A stretch of DNA of 46,993 bases from NCBI GenBank assembly GCA_964355945.1, contig CAYHGE010000018.1, positions 1 to 46,993 on the forward strand. Reading direction: 5' to 3'. Made by a program: the position numbers and the translations under genes. Each line of letters begins with the position of its first letter. The first letter of the stretch is position 1. This document shows, in pieces, positions 1 to 8,819 of this stretch. Below the pieces are notes generated by a model. The model worked only from the letters and a program-made list of their open reading frames with translations. It did not search any database and was not told the origin of the DNA. The DNA is from CAIVAT01 sp964355945. Its GTDB lineage: Bacteria > Bacteroidota > Bacteroidia > Bacteroidales > FEN-979.

Positions 1-291
1 AGAACGGTGCATATAGAAAATATAAATAATATAATACTTTATGTTAGCACCATTATCCAAGGGGAGGGCCGGGGAGAGGTCAGGTCAAATGCTTATTGTT
101 AATCAGTTAACAGCTTGAATTATAGTAAATTATTGGTCAAATATAGCAATTCAAACAACAAAAACCATACATCAAACAAAAATTACCGTTTGTCATTGAA
201 TTACGACCGATTGGAAATTCGCGCAATGAAATACTTAAATACAGGAATACTTTTGGGACTTAAATAAGTATTAATCTTTAAAAGCTCGTAT
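1..291. other. Intergenic region at left edge, no gene seen
   Basis: I see no convincing gene here. It is AT-rich except for a G-rich patch at about 60-85 (GGGGAGGGCCGGGGAGAGG), which resembles G-rich intergenic debris and has no partner arm inside the window. A -7-type box (see 248-255) precedes the first gene. Confidence 0.6.
248..255 (+). promoter_or_regulatory. Candidate -7 promoter element TACTTTTG
   Basis: TACTTTTG fits the Bacteroidota consensus TAnnTTTG. It lies 36 bases before the ATG at 292, giving a leader of roughly 30 nt. I find no TTTG at the usual -33 spacing, so this is a half match. Confidence 0.35.
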
Positions 292-1677
292 ATGAAAGCA
301 AAACTCTACACCATAATATTTTTAACATGTTATTCGATTGCCGGTTTTTGCCAGTTTACACCGGTATCGATCAATTTCCAGCCGTCCTCTTATGGAAACT
401 ATCCCGAATATGTCTCCATCACCGATGCATCGCATGTGTGGCTGGGTAACCGGCGGGGTGATTCAGTAAGCCAGGTTCCCTATACCTATGCCGTGCATAC
501 CAGCGACGGAGGCACCACCTGGCAATTCGACTCCATCCCGGCACCGGGGGATCCGATCATGAGCAGCTTATTTGCCGTGGATGCCAATACCTGCTATTAT
601 ACCTTTACCGACTACGGTATAGGAGGATCGATCTGGAAGACCAGCGACGGTGGTGCCACCTGGGCGAATAAAACGGTCAATCATTTCAACGAACCCGGTG
701 CTTTCGCCAATTTTTATTGTGCATTCAGTGCCAGTGAGGGAGTTGCCCTGGGCGATCCGACCCTCGGGTACTTTGAGATCCTTCGCACAACCAACGGCGG
801 GGATACATGGTCGAGGGTTGATTCAAGCTTCATCCCCGCGGTATTTCCAGGTGAAATGGGTGCCACCCATGTTTTCAGCTCCGTGGGCGATATCATATGG
901 TTTGCCTCTCTCATTGGGGATGTAAACGGTACCTATTCTTCACGGGTTTTTAAATCGGTCGACCGTGCCCAGCACTGGACCGTTTCGCCGATTGTAGCAG
1001 AAAACCTCTCCTGGGTGGCTATGCAGTTTTCATCACCCATGAACGGTGTACTGTATGATGGTGGCTATAACGGCCCTGTTCATGAGTTTTACCGTACAGC
1101 CGACGGAGGAAGTACCTGGACCGTCGACTCAGTGACCTTCACTTCGGATGTTTATTTCGCCATGAGTTCCGTGCCCGGATTCGATGGAGGTTTTGTTGTG
1201 GCAACGAATGATGCTCCTGCAGGCTCCTATGATACGAAAGTGCTGTTCACCCCCGATTTTTTCAATACCATCGTGGTTCTTGATTCGAATCTCCAGGCCA
1301 ATCCATGGGGGATCAAATTCCACGATGCCTCCACCGGCTGGATGGAGGGAAACGGGACAAACGCGATTGCCATGCATAAATTCAGCGGGATGCTTACTTG
1401 GGTTTCAGAAGCAGCAAAAACCTCCGAAAAACTGGCCATCTTTCCAAATCCCACCTCCACGGAAGCCCTTGTGAAACTTCCCGGAATGAATGAACAGGGC
1501 GATCTCACTTTAATGATCTATGATGTTACCGGCAAACTGCGTGAAAACAGGAAGATCGAAACCAATACCGGATGGACCAAACTGAGCGCTTCGGCTTACG
1601 GCAACGGGGTTTATGTTGTTCAGGTGGTTTCGGGCGATCGTGTGATTGCAGGGACAAAATGGGTGGTGAAGCACTGA
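292..1677 (+). CDS. Secreted BNR/YCF48-like beta-propeller protein with T9SS sorting domain
   Basis: The 461-residue product begins with a signal peptide (MKAKLYTIIFLTCYSIAGFCQ). Its body has five copies of the BNR/Asp-box motif, seen as TSDGGTTW, TSDGGATW, TTNGGDTW, SVDRAQHW and TADGGSTW, which is typical of YCF48/sialidase-type propellers. The last 80 or so residues form a type A T9SS sorting domain starting at LAIFPNPTS and ending in a GNGVYVVQV strand, so the protein should cross the outer membrane by T9SS and be attached or released there. BNR repeats alone do not identify a substrate, and no sialidase catalytic residues are evident. It stands alone: the next gene is 178 bases away across a long inverted repeat. 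Confidence 0.85.
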   Translation: MKAKLYTIIFLTCYSIAGFCQFTPVSINFQPSSYGNYPEYVSITDASHVWLGNRRGDSVSQVPYTYAVHTSDGGTTWQFDSIPAPGDPIMSSLFAVDANTCYYTFTDYGIGGSIWKTSDGGATWANKTVNHFNEPGAFANFYCAFSASEGVALGDPTLGYFEILRTTNGGDTWSRVDSSFIPAVFPGEMGATHVFSSVGDIIWFASLIGDVNGTYSSRVFKSVDRAQHWTVSPIVAENLSWVAMQFSSPMNGVLYDGGYNGPVHEFYRTADGGSTWTVDSVTFTSDVYFAMSSVPGFDGGFVVATNDAPAGSYDTKVLFTPDFFNTIVVLDSNLQANPWGIKFHDASTGWMEGNGTNAIAMHKFSGMLTWVSEAAKTSEKLAIFPNPTSTEALVKLPGMNEQGDLTLMIYDVTGKLRENRKIETNTGWTKLSASAYGNGVYVVQVVSGDRVIAGTKWVVKH

Positions 1678-1713
1678 TAGCATGGTAGTACGAACTTCTT
1701 GCATGAATATTTG

Positions 1714-1813
1714 TTTCACGAAGTGCCACGAAGGAATTACGAAGGTCCACGAAGGAAAATGATCAAAGTCATCGTGGACCTTCGTGTCTTCTTCTTCGTG
1801 TTGCTTCGTGAAA
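1714..1813. repeat. 100-bp imperfect palindrome built from CACGAAG units
   Basis: The left half carries TTTCACGAAG, CCACGAAG and GAAGGTCCACGA; the right half carries the complements TCGTGGACCTTC, CTTCGT and CTTCGTGAAA. The arms can pair along most of the element around a loop near 1760-1778. It fills the gap between two same-strand genes. This looks like a non-coding MITE or REP-type element, and it could fold in RNA and attenuate transcription into the downstream gene. No ORF of note lies inside. Confidence 0.7.
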
Positions 1814-1855
1814 TAAACCAACAAAAAACACAAACTATCTAATTGTTAAACTACC

Positions 1856-3829
1856 ATGAAAAAATTCCTGCGCTTTGTTATTATATTCCTGCTGGCAGGG
1901 ACCACAGCTTTTTCCCAGGTGAGCTTCAACACTGATGGAACTGCTCCCGACAATTCAGCCATGCTGGATGTCAAGTCAACAGACAAAGGCATTCTGTTGC
2001 CAAGGATGACTCTGGCCCAGCGAAATGCCATTGCCAGCCCTGCCACCGGGCTGATGATCTACCAGACAAACAACACCCCGGGGTTTTATTATAATTCCGG
2101 TATCCCCGTGAGCCCGGTGTGGGTGATGACAGGTACCGGCTCAGGCTGGGGGCTTACCGGCAACAACGGTACATCGGCAGGCACCAATTTTATCGGGACA
2201 ACGGATGATGTACCGCTTGTTTTTAAGGTAAATAACCAGCAGGCAGGAAGAATTGATATCACGGGTGGAAATACATCCCTGGGATACCAATCATTAACAT
2301 CAATCGGTGGCGGGATAAATTGTACAGCAATTGGTTCCAATGCGCTTTCTGAAAACACAACTGGTCATGATAACTGTGCCACTGGGTACCATGCACTTAA
2401 TCAGAATACAACAGGATTCGACAATACTGCATATGGAGGCAATGCCCTGGAAAATAATGTGGAAGGTTATAATAATACAGCGATTGGTTCAAGGGCACTG
2501 TTGTCCAATACCACAGGAGTTCAGAACACAGGCAGTGGATTCAGCGCTCTTCAAGCCAACACAACAGGATATGACAACACCGCCACCGGTGTTCAGGCGC
2601 TCACCATGAACACAACAGGATACTACAATACAGCCAATGGGTCAATGGCGCTATACCACAATACCACCGGGGTCAGGAATACCGCCAGTGGTTACTACAG
2701 CCTTAATTCGAATTCAACCGGGTACAACAATGCTGCCTACGGTACTTATACGATGAAAGCCAATACCACAGGATACGACAATACCGCCTCCGGAGCAAAC
2801 GCCCTCTATCTCAACACTACAGGGTTAGAAAATACGGCCATCGGTTCTTCAGCCCTTTATTACAATACGGGTAACGACAACACGGCCACCGGAGCCTTTT
2901 CACTGCTCCTGAACACTACGGGCTATAATAATACAGCATCGGGATCCTTTTCACTGAAACTCAATACGACCGGTGTCCAGAACACCGCCAGTGGGTTCGA
3001 AGCACTTCGTAACAATACCACGGGATTTGATAATACCGCCGTCGGTGTTTATGCCCTGTCGGCGAACACCACCGGATATGCAAACACGGCATTTGGACTT
3101 GATGCACTGAAGGCCAATGTTCAGGGTGTTCAGAACACCGCTTGCGGATACGGCGCTGGAAGTGCCAACAATAATAACAACAATTGCAGCTTTTTCGGGT
3201 ACGATGCCGACCAGGTTGGCATAACTGACTTCACCAATGCGACCGCAATCGGGTTCACCAGCCGTATTACAGGTGATAACCAGGTGCGGATTGGCAGTAG
3301 CACTGTGACCAGTATCGGCGGCTATGCCGGATGGTCCAACATCAGTGATGGCCGTTATAAAAAGGATGTGAAGGAGAATGTTCCGGGTCTGGCGTTTATC
3401 AACCGGCTCAAACCTGTAACGTATCATCTTGATGTTACCGGCATCCGGAATTTCCTGGGTGAAGAGGTGACCGGGGAAGAAGGAGAGGAAGTATCCCGGG
3501 AAGTGACACCTGAACAAAAAGCGATAATTGATCAGGGCGTAAAGGAAAAGGAACAGATCAATTACAGCGGGTTCATTGCCCAGGAAGTGGAGAAGGCGGC
3601 CAGTGATCTGGGTTTTGACTTCAGCGGGGTGGATAAACCGAAAAATGAAAACAGCCTGTATGGTTTGCGGTATGCAGAATTTGTGGTGCCGCTGGTAAAG
3701 GCGGTGCAGGAACTGAATGTGGCACACGAAACGGATATTGCTGCAATAAATGAATTGAAACAGGAAATTGCCTCCCTGAAAGCGCTTGTTGAAAAATTGA
3801 GTAAAGTTGAAAATAGAGAAAACAAATGA
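1856..3829 (+). CDS. Secreted tail-fibre-like repeat protein with C-terminal S74 chaperone domain
   Basis: The 657-residue product has a signal peptide (about residues 1-22, cut before QVSFNTDG). It then has the N-terminal module shared with the next two genes (LDVKSTDKGILLPRMT) and sixteen tandem units of about 17 residues with consensus NTTGydNTAsGxxALxx (bases 2354-3166). The C-terminus is a peptidase_S74/endosialidase intramolecular chaperone domain: Ser497 in ISDGRYKKD with Lys502 five residues on matches the Ser-Lys autocleavage dyad of that family, followed by YSGFIAQEVEKA and a terminal coiled coil. S74 domains trimerise and fold phage tail spikes and are then cleaved off, so a secreted trimeric fibre or adhesin is a reasonable inference. 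There is no T9SS sorting domain. Its stop overlaps the next start (ATGA). Confidence 0.85.
   Translation: MKKFLRFVIIFLLAGTTAFSQVSFNTDGTAPDNSAMLDVKSTDKGILLPRMTLAQRNAIASPATGLMIYQTNNTPGFYYNSGIPVSPVWVMTGTGSGWGLTGNNGTSAGTNFIGTTDDVPLVFKVNNQQAGRIDITGGNTSLGYQSLTSIGGGINCTAIGSNALSENTTGHDNCATGYHALNQNTTGFDNTAYGGNALENNVEGYNNTAIGSRALLSNTTGVQNTGSGFSALQANTTGYDNTATGVQALTMNTTGYYNTANGSMALYHNTTGVRNTASGYYSLNSNSTGYNNAAYGTYTMKANTTGYDNTASGANALYLNTTGLENTAIGSSALYYNTGNDNTATGAFSLLLNTTGYNNTASGSFSLKLNTTGVQNTASGFEALRNNTTGFDNTAVGVYALSANTTGYANTAFGLDALKANVQGVQNTACGYGAGSANNNNNNCSFFGYDADQVGITDFTNATAIGFTSRITGDNQVRIGSSTVTSIGGYAGWSNISDGRYKKDVKENVPGLAFINRLKPVTYHLDVTGIRNFLGEEVTGEEGEEVSREVTPEQKAIIDQGVKEKEQINYSGFIAQEVEKAASDLGFDFSGVDKPKNENSLYGLRYAEFVVPLVKAVQELNVAHETDIAAINELKQEIASLKALVEKLSKVENRENK
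2354..3166 (+). repeat. Sixteen tandem 51-bp (17-codon) coding repeats
   Basis: Sixteen consecutive units run from AAC at 2354 to GCC at 3166. Each begins NTTG, NSTG, NVEG or NVQG and contains N-T-A-x-G and A/S-L. Fifteen are exactly 17 codons and one (NTGNDNTATG) is 16, so the total is 271 codons. The units have diverged at DNA level, so this is an old array constrained at protein level. The period suits a trimeric beta-roll or beta-prism shaft like the YadA/Hia head repeats, which is an inference. Confidence 0.9.
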
Positions 3830-5982
3830 ACCTGAATATTATGAAAAGTCTTATCTGTAGTATCTTTCTGGTAATATTTACTTCGGCCAATGCTCAGGTG
3901 AGCATCAATACCGACAACACCCAACCCGACGCCTCCGCCGGGCTGGACGTAAAATTCAGCGACAAAGGCTTCCTCATGCCCCGGATGACCTTTGAACAGC
4001 GGAATGCCATTCCGGCTCCTGCTGAAGGATTGATGGTGTTTTGCACCAATTGCGGCACCAACGGCGCAATGAGCATATTCTCAAACGGTGCCTGGCGGAC
4101 ATTTTCGCCGTGCGCTACACCTGCGCCAACCGCCACGGCAAACGCCGTATCACCCGGGCAGATCATCTGGCACTGGAACCTGCCAGCTGGCACTTCAGGA
4201 GCAAGGTGGAATACAACCAATAATTTTGATGCTGCCCAGGAAATGGGAATGGTTACCTCAAAAACCGAAACAGGTATTTCCTGCGGGTCCACCAACTCAA
4301 GATACATTTGGACCTATAACGATTGCGGGAATTCATCCCCGGTAACTTTATTACAATCCATTTCTGGTGCTCCTCCTGCAATTCCAACGCCGGGTACCCA
4401 TACAGCCACCGGAAACAGCATTACCTGGAACTGGAATACGGTGCCGGATGCAATAGGGTATAAATGGAATACTTCCAGCGATTATGCTTCGGCGACCGAT
4501 ATGGGAGCAGTTACCACAAAAACCGAAACCGGGCTCACCTGCAGCACGGTATATCCACGTTTTGTATGGGCTTACGATGGTTGTGGATTTTCCGCTGCAG
4601 TGTCTCTGTCGCAGGCCACGGTGGCCTGCCTGATGTGTGGGGAGTCATTTACGATCGTTCATTTAACCTCAGAGGGTGTGGCTCCGGTCAATAAATCAGT
4701 AACCTATGGGACAGCGACAAATATTACCGGCAATCCGGGTAAATGCTGGATCACCAGTAACCTCGGTGCAAGCCACCCGGCAACGGCTTTTGACGATGCC
4801 ACCGAAGAATCGGCAGGCTGGTACTGGCAGTTTAACCGGAAACAAGGGTATAAGCATGATGGTGCAACTTCAGCACCATCATGGCCCGGTAATAGTATTA
4901 GTGAAAACTCTGATTGGGTTGCACTCAACGATCCATGCAAAATCGAACTCGGAAATACATGGCGCATTCCAACAGTTACGGAGTGGTCTAACGTTAAGAA
5001 TTCAGGAGGCTGGACAACCTGGAGTATCCCTTTTAATTCCAATTTAAGACTTCATGCATCTGGAAAGGTTCTTATGGATGGTTCCTTGATGGCCCGAGGT
5101 ATCGTAGGGTATTTCTATAGCAGTTCCCAAGGAGAAATTAATCAAGGTACAGGTCTTCAAATAAATGATGGTACTGTAATTTTAAACAGTAATGCTAAGG
5201 GTACCGGCCTGACATTGCGGTGTCTTTCTCCCATAGAAGGTCTTCCAACCATCTTAACCACTGCAGTATCATCCATCACCCAAACAACCGCCACCGGCGG
5301 CGGCAATGTAACCAACGACGGCGGCCACACCGTTACCGAACGGGGTGTCTGCTGGAGCACGACACCTTATCCGACTACGGCGAACAGCAAGACCATCAAT
5401 GGCAATGGTACCGGCAGTTTTACGAGCAACATGACGGGATTAATGTCCAACACCCTCTATTATGTGCGTGCTTATGCCATCAACAACGTGGCAACCGTGT
5501 ATGGCGACCAGGTGAGTTTTACAACACTGATCCCGTTTGCTATTGGCCAGAGCTATGCCGGCGGGATCATTTTCTATATTGATGGCACTGGCGAGCACGG
5601 TCTGATATCATCAATCTCCGACCAGGGGACCGCTCCGTGGGGTTGCCAGGGAACCTCAATTCCTGGAACCTCTGTAGCCGTAGGCACCGGACAGGTAAAC
5701 ACCACAGCTATAGTAAACGGATGCAGCACGGCTGGCATTGCCGCCAGGATATGCAATGACCTGGTGCTGCAGGGGTATGATGACTGGTTTTTACCATCCA
5801 GAGGCGAGCTCACCCTGATGTGCCAGCAAAAAACCGCCATTGGCGGGTTTACATCCGGAGGCTACTGGAGTTCATCCGACTTCAATACCGGCTACGCCTG
5901 GTGGTGGTTTTTTGCCGATTGCAGCCAGGGTTATGACAATAAGACTGCCGGCTATCATGTACGGGCGATCAGGGCGTTTTAG
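3826..5982 (+). CDS. Secreted FISUMP / DUF1566 multidomain surface protein
   Basis: The 718-residue product starts either at the ATG overlapping the upstream stop (3826) or at 3841, which gives a cleaner signal peptide (MKSLICSIFLVIFTSANA). It then has the shared module (KGFLMPRMTFEQRNA), two fibronectin-like repeats at about 95-270 (IIWHWNLPAG and ITWNWNTVPD), and a FISUMP-type region at about 280-470 with CWITSNLGA and WRIPTVTEW. A third beta-sandwich (about 473-568, TTATGGGNVTNDGG...RGVCWST) leads into a DUF1566/Lcl-type C-terminal domain (GYDDWFLPSRGEL, GYWSSSDF, VRAIRAF). These domains occur widely in exported Bacteroidota proteins, but their ligands are unknown. No T9SS tail is present. 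Overlap with the tail-fibre gene suggests translational coupling. Confidence 0.8.
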   Translation: MNLNIMKSLICSIFLVIFTSANAQVSINTDNTQPDASAGLDVKFSDKGFLMPRMTFEQRNAIPAPAEGLMVFCTNCGTNGAMSIFSNGAWRTFSPCATPAPTATANAVSPGQIIWHWNLPAGTSGARWNTTNNFDAAQEMGMVTSKTETGISCGSTNSRYIWTYNDCGNSSPVTLLQSISGAPPAIPTPGTHTATGNSITWNWNTVPDAIGYKWNTSSDYASATDMGAVTTKTETGLTCSTVYPRFVWAYDGCGFSAAVSLSQATVACLMCGESFTIVHLTSEGVAPVNKSVTYGTATNITGNPGKCWITSNLGASHPATAFDDATEESAGWYWQFNRKQGYKHDGATSAPSWPGNSISENSDWVALNDPCKIELGNTWRIPTVTEWSNVKNSGGWTTWSIPFNSNLRLHASGKVLMDGSLMARGIVGYFYSSSQGEINQGTGLQINDGTVILNSNAKGTGLTLRCLSPIEGLPTILTTAVSSITQTTATGGGNVTNDGGHTVTERGVCWSTTPYPTTANSKTINGNGTGSFTSNMTGLMSNTLYYVRAYAINNVATVYGDQVSFTTLIPFAIGQSYAGGIIFYIDGTGEHGLISSISDQGTAPWGCQGTSIPGTSVAVGTGQVNTTAIVNGCSTAGIAARICNDLVLQGYDDWFLPSRGELTLMCQQKTAIGGFTSGGYWSSSDFNTGYAWWWFFADCSQGYDNKTAGYHVRAIRAF

Positions 5983-6016
5983 CACAACCAAAGAAAGTAA
6001 ACTAAAAATTAATCCA

Positions 6017-7291
6017 ATGATGAGGAAAATTTTCATCCTTTCCATATTGATAACGCTGACAATAAAAGTTTCGGTATCCCAGGTCAGCATCAATACCGAC
6101 GGAAGTCAACCTGCAGCATCTTCAATGCTTGATGTAACTTCAAGCAACAAGGGCTTCCTCATGCCCCGCATGACCTTTGAGCAACGGAATGCCATTGTTT
6201 CTCCTGCTGAGGGGCTGATGGTGTTTTGCACCAATTGTGGTACCAACGGAGCATTGAGTATATATTCCGACGGTGCATGGAGACTGCTTTTCCCATGTAT
6301 TACCCCGGTTTCGACTGCTGCTTCCCACACGATATTATCCGGGCAGATCGTCTGGCACTGGAACCTGCCTGCAGGCGTTTCAGGATCAAAGTGGAACACG
6401 TCAAATAACTATGAATCAGCCATTGATATGGGGACCTCCACCGCCAAGACCGAATCAGGAATTGAGTGTGATACCACCTATACAAGATTTGTCTGGTCCT
6501 ATAATAGTTGTGGTAATTCAGCATCGCTGATTTTATCGCAGTCTATTCCCACCATGCCGTTAGCTCCGACCGAGAGGATCACGAGTTCCAGTTTTAACCG
6601 CATCACATGGCAATGGCAAAGTGTCCCGGGTGCAACGGGCTATAAATGGAGTGCCACCAATGATTATGCAACGGCAACAGACCTGGGGCTTCAAGCTTGG
6701 CGCAAGCCACCAGGCAACTGCCGTTGACGATGCAACAGAAGCAGAGTGGACCAATCTTGATTTAAGTGGCTCCTGGACCAACTGGNNNNNNNNNNNNNNN
6801 NNNNNNNNNNNNNNNNNNNNNNNNNNNNNNNNNNNNNNNNNNNNNNNNNNNNNNNNNNNNNNNNNNNNNNNNNNNNNNNNNNNNNTGCAACAGAAGCAGA
6901 GTGGACCAATCTTGATTTAAGTGGCTCCTGGACCAACTGGACCGGACCATTTAACTCGGTTTTAAAGATTCATGCAGCCGGTTTTATAACGCCAACAGGA
7001 AGTCTGCAAGGTCGGGGTATTGAAGGGGGATACTGGAGCAGTACAAAAGAACCGGGGAATTTTGATCTCACGGGTGTGAATTTCCACATGAACAGCTCAG
7101 ATGCAGGAATTAATCAAACAACCGCCACCAGTGGAGGCAATGTAACCTCCAATGGCGGGCACACTGTGTCAGCACGGGGGGTGTGTTGGAGTACCTCACC
7201 AAATCCGACCATTGCAGACAGCAAAACCACCGATGGCCCTGGAACAGGCAGTCAAAAATGCAATATTTGTTGTATCTTCGATTTTAAATGA
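6017..7291 (+). pseudogene. Decayed paralogue of the upstream FISUMP gene, interrupted by an assembly gap
   Basis: The copy starts MMRKIFILSILITLT with a signal peptide and runs closely parallel to the 3826-5982 gene through one fibronectin-like repeat and the start of a second. It then jumps after NDYATATDLG into another frame reading LGASHQATAVDDATEA, so about 70 residues of the paralogue are missing and the first frame stops at 6727. A second jump joins DDATEA to EWTNL, skipping about 60 residues; a third shortens the segment before INQTTATSGGNV; the end is cut off after GTGS. The 100-N gap and 55-bp duplication at 6731-6940 lie inside. Collapsing them gives a continuous downstream frame but does not repair the earlier frameshift. 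It is either a gene eroded by recombination between paralogues or an assembly chimera. Confidence 0.65.
6731..6940. other. Scaffold gap (100 N) flanked by identical 55-bp contig ends
   Basis: Bases 6731-6785 and 6886-6940 are identical and flank exactly 100 N. The same layout recurs at 20701-20910. A 55-base identical end is what a k=55 assembly graph leaves when two contigs are joined without merging, so the gap probably has no real length. Confidence 0.9.
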
Positions 7292-7309
7292 TGAATTAAA
7301 CCACATCCC

Positions 7310-8701
7310 ATGAAAAAATCGACTTTGATTATCTTGATGTCTGCTTTTTGCGGAGTATGTACCACCTATGCCCAACTGCTGCCGGGCTATAACCCGATGT
7401 TCTACAATACCGTTGTTTCTGCTGCAGAAGGAGTCGGCAAACCGTTTTTACTGATGCAGGGGGTAATGACCATGCCGGGGGTCACAGTCTTTCATGATTC
7501 GGTGTTAACCTTTGAGGGCAACCATTACAAAGTTCACAGTGAATACCAGAACCCGGTAACCGGCAATCCGAACCATTACTATGTGGATGCATCTGAATAT
7601 GCTGCTTACCAGATCCAGTCGCTTGCGCCCGTATGGCCGGCAAAAATACCAAATGTGCTCTATAATTACAGCGATTCGACATTTAATTCGCTGGCCGACT
7701 GCGTTGGTTATGGTACACGGCTGTTATCCGCAATAGGAGATGCAACTACAGCCGGCAATTCATACCTCGCGTTGATTGCCACGGTAAAGCTGGCAAACAC
7801 GACAATGTTCGCCTCTCCGGGATGGGTTGCATCTGCATACGAATTCGGCGCTGCATTTGCAACACTGTCCGATGTTAACACTACCGGCTGGGGATATGTT
7901 GCCGGAAGTGTCCTTGCTGACTCGATCAATGCATTTAACCATCAGTCAGAGCCAACACTTAATACATACAACGGGATCAATAAACCAGGCTACAACAATG
8001 CCGCACCCGGCGATATACTTTCGTTATCATACAGGCCCGGTGGGGCATCAAATGGTCATTTCATGGTGATCACGAACACTCCCTACCTCATCGGTTATGA
8101 TACGATCCACAAATACTATCCGAATGTGCCAGATGCATCAATCAACAACTTTCTGGGCACCTATCATGTTTATGCAACACCGGTATATGATTGCAGCGGT
8201 AAGAAGGCACATTTCAATGATTCAAGAAAATTCATGAGCGGAATCGGGCATGGCACCTTGTGGATCATGACAGATCCGGCCAACGAAACACCGATGGGAT
8301 ATATTTTCGAACCACCTGTCCCAACCGTTACTGCAATCAGTCCGTTCATTCTTGGACCGACCCACCTCTGGGCGATCACGGTAGGCAGGTTTAAGGAAGG
8401 CAGCCTCGAAGTTCCGGATCAGGGATCTCTTCACAGGGATACACCCTTTCTCATGCAGAATTTTCCGAATCCAGTAAACAACAGTACGGCTATAACCTTC
8501 TTCATCCCGGGAACAGGAAAAACCATGCTTAACATTTATGACATGAAAGGAAACCTGGTGGTAACGCCGGTTGATGGAATTCAGCCGGCTGGTTCCCACA
8601 CCTGCAGGGTTGAAACCGCTGATCTGCCTGGGGGCATTTATCTTTATAGCCTTACATGGAAAGACATGATATTATCAGGGAAAATGCATCTGATAAAATA
8701 A
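7310..8701 (+). CDS. Secreted papain-fold (NlpC/P60- or CHAP-like) hydrolase candidate with T9SS sorting domain
   Basis: The 463-residue product has a signal peptide (MKKSTLIILMSAFCGVCTTYA). The middle carries the pattern of NlpC/P60-CHAP cysteine hydrolases: Cys131 in LADCVGYGTRLL at the head of a helix, then PGDILSLSY (about 233-241) and His250 in SNGHFMVI on the following strand. The third catalytic residue is not clear. Residues from about 385 form a T9SS sorting domain (NFPNPVNNST ... LPGGIYLYSL). Members of this fold cut peptidoglycan peptides or amide bonds, so a secreted or surface amidase/peptidase is inferred. It lies just after the decayed FISUMP copy, and a hairpin plus palindrome follow its stop, consistent with the end of the rightward transcription unit. 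Confidence 0.65.
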   Translation: MKKSTLIILMSAFCGVCTTYAQLLPGYNPMFYNTVVSAAEGVGKPFLLMQGVMTMPGVTVFHDSVLTFEGNHYKVHSEYQNPVTGNPNHYYVDASEYAAYQIQSLAPVWPAKIPNVLYNYSDSTFNSLADCVGYGTRLLSAIGDATTAGNSYLALIATVKLANTTMFASPGWVASAYEFGAAFATLSDVNTTGWGYVAGSVLADSINAFNHQSEPTLNTYNGINKPGYNNAAPGDILSLSYRPGGASNGHFMVITNTPYLIGYDTIHKYYPNVPDASINNFLGTYHVYATPVYDCSGKKAHFNDSRKFMSGIGHGTLWIMTDPANETPMGYIFEPPVPTVTAISPFILGPTHLWAITVGRFKEGSLEVPDQGSLHRDTPFLMQNFPNPVNNSTAITFFIPGTGKTMLNIYDMKGNLVVTPVDGIQPAGSHTCRVETADLPGGIYLYSLTWKDMILSGKMHLIK

Positions 8702-8730
8702 TCTGAAGGTACAAACACATGGATTAGCGA

Positions 8731-8762
8731 AAAACCCTGATTACTTTTGGCATCAGGGTTGT
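8731..8762. terminator. Terminator-like hairpin between convergent genes
   Basis: AACCCTGAT (8733-8741) pairs with ATCAGGGTT (8752-8760) around a 10-base loop, with A-rich flank on the left and GTTTCTTT on the right. It lies 30 bases after the + strand stop and before the convergent - strand gene end, so it can serve both. A near copy of this stem occurs at 42274-42307, also beside the 33-bp palindrome. Confidence 0.6.
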
Positions 8763-8771
8763 TTCTTTGGC

Positions 8772-8804
8772 AGACCTTCCAGGTTTTCAAAACCTGGAAG
8801 GTCT
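8772..8804. repeat. 33-bp perfect palindrome, copy 1 of a dispersed family
   Basis: AGACCTTCCAGGTTTT, one central C, then the exact complement AAAACCTGGAAGGTCT. The same element recurs at 27256 (degenerate), 42318 and 44192, always outside genes. It sits between two convergent stops and may act as a terminator or REP-like element. Confidence 0.85.
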
Positions 8805-8819
8805 CTTGGGTCTGTCAGC

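Noticed and set aside
2354..3166. Regular 51-bp periodicity that might suggest a CRISPR or satellite array
   Set aside because: The units are diverged at DNA level, have no alternating repeat/spacer pattern, and translate to one continuous 17-residue protein repeat.
2951..3727. A 258-codon open frame on the - strand inside the tail-fibre gene
   Set aside because: It is antisense to the 17-residue repeat array and S74 domain, which have clear protein-level conservation. The repeats keep the opposite frame open by composition.
1856..3829. Phage tail fibre as evidence of a prophage
   Set aside because: The protein has a Sec signal peptide, and no capsid, terminase, portal, lysis or integrase gene is nearby.
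6731..6940. 55-bp direct repeats flanking N as target-site duplications or att sites
   Set aside because: The same 55-base length and exact 100-N layout occur at 20701-20910, and merging restores a gene, so they are assembly overlaps.
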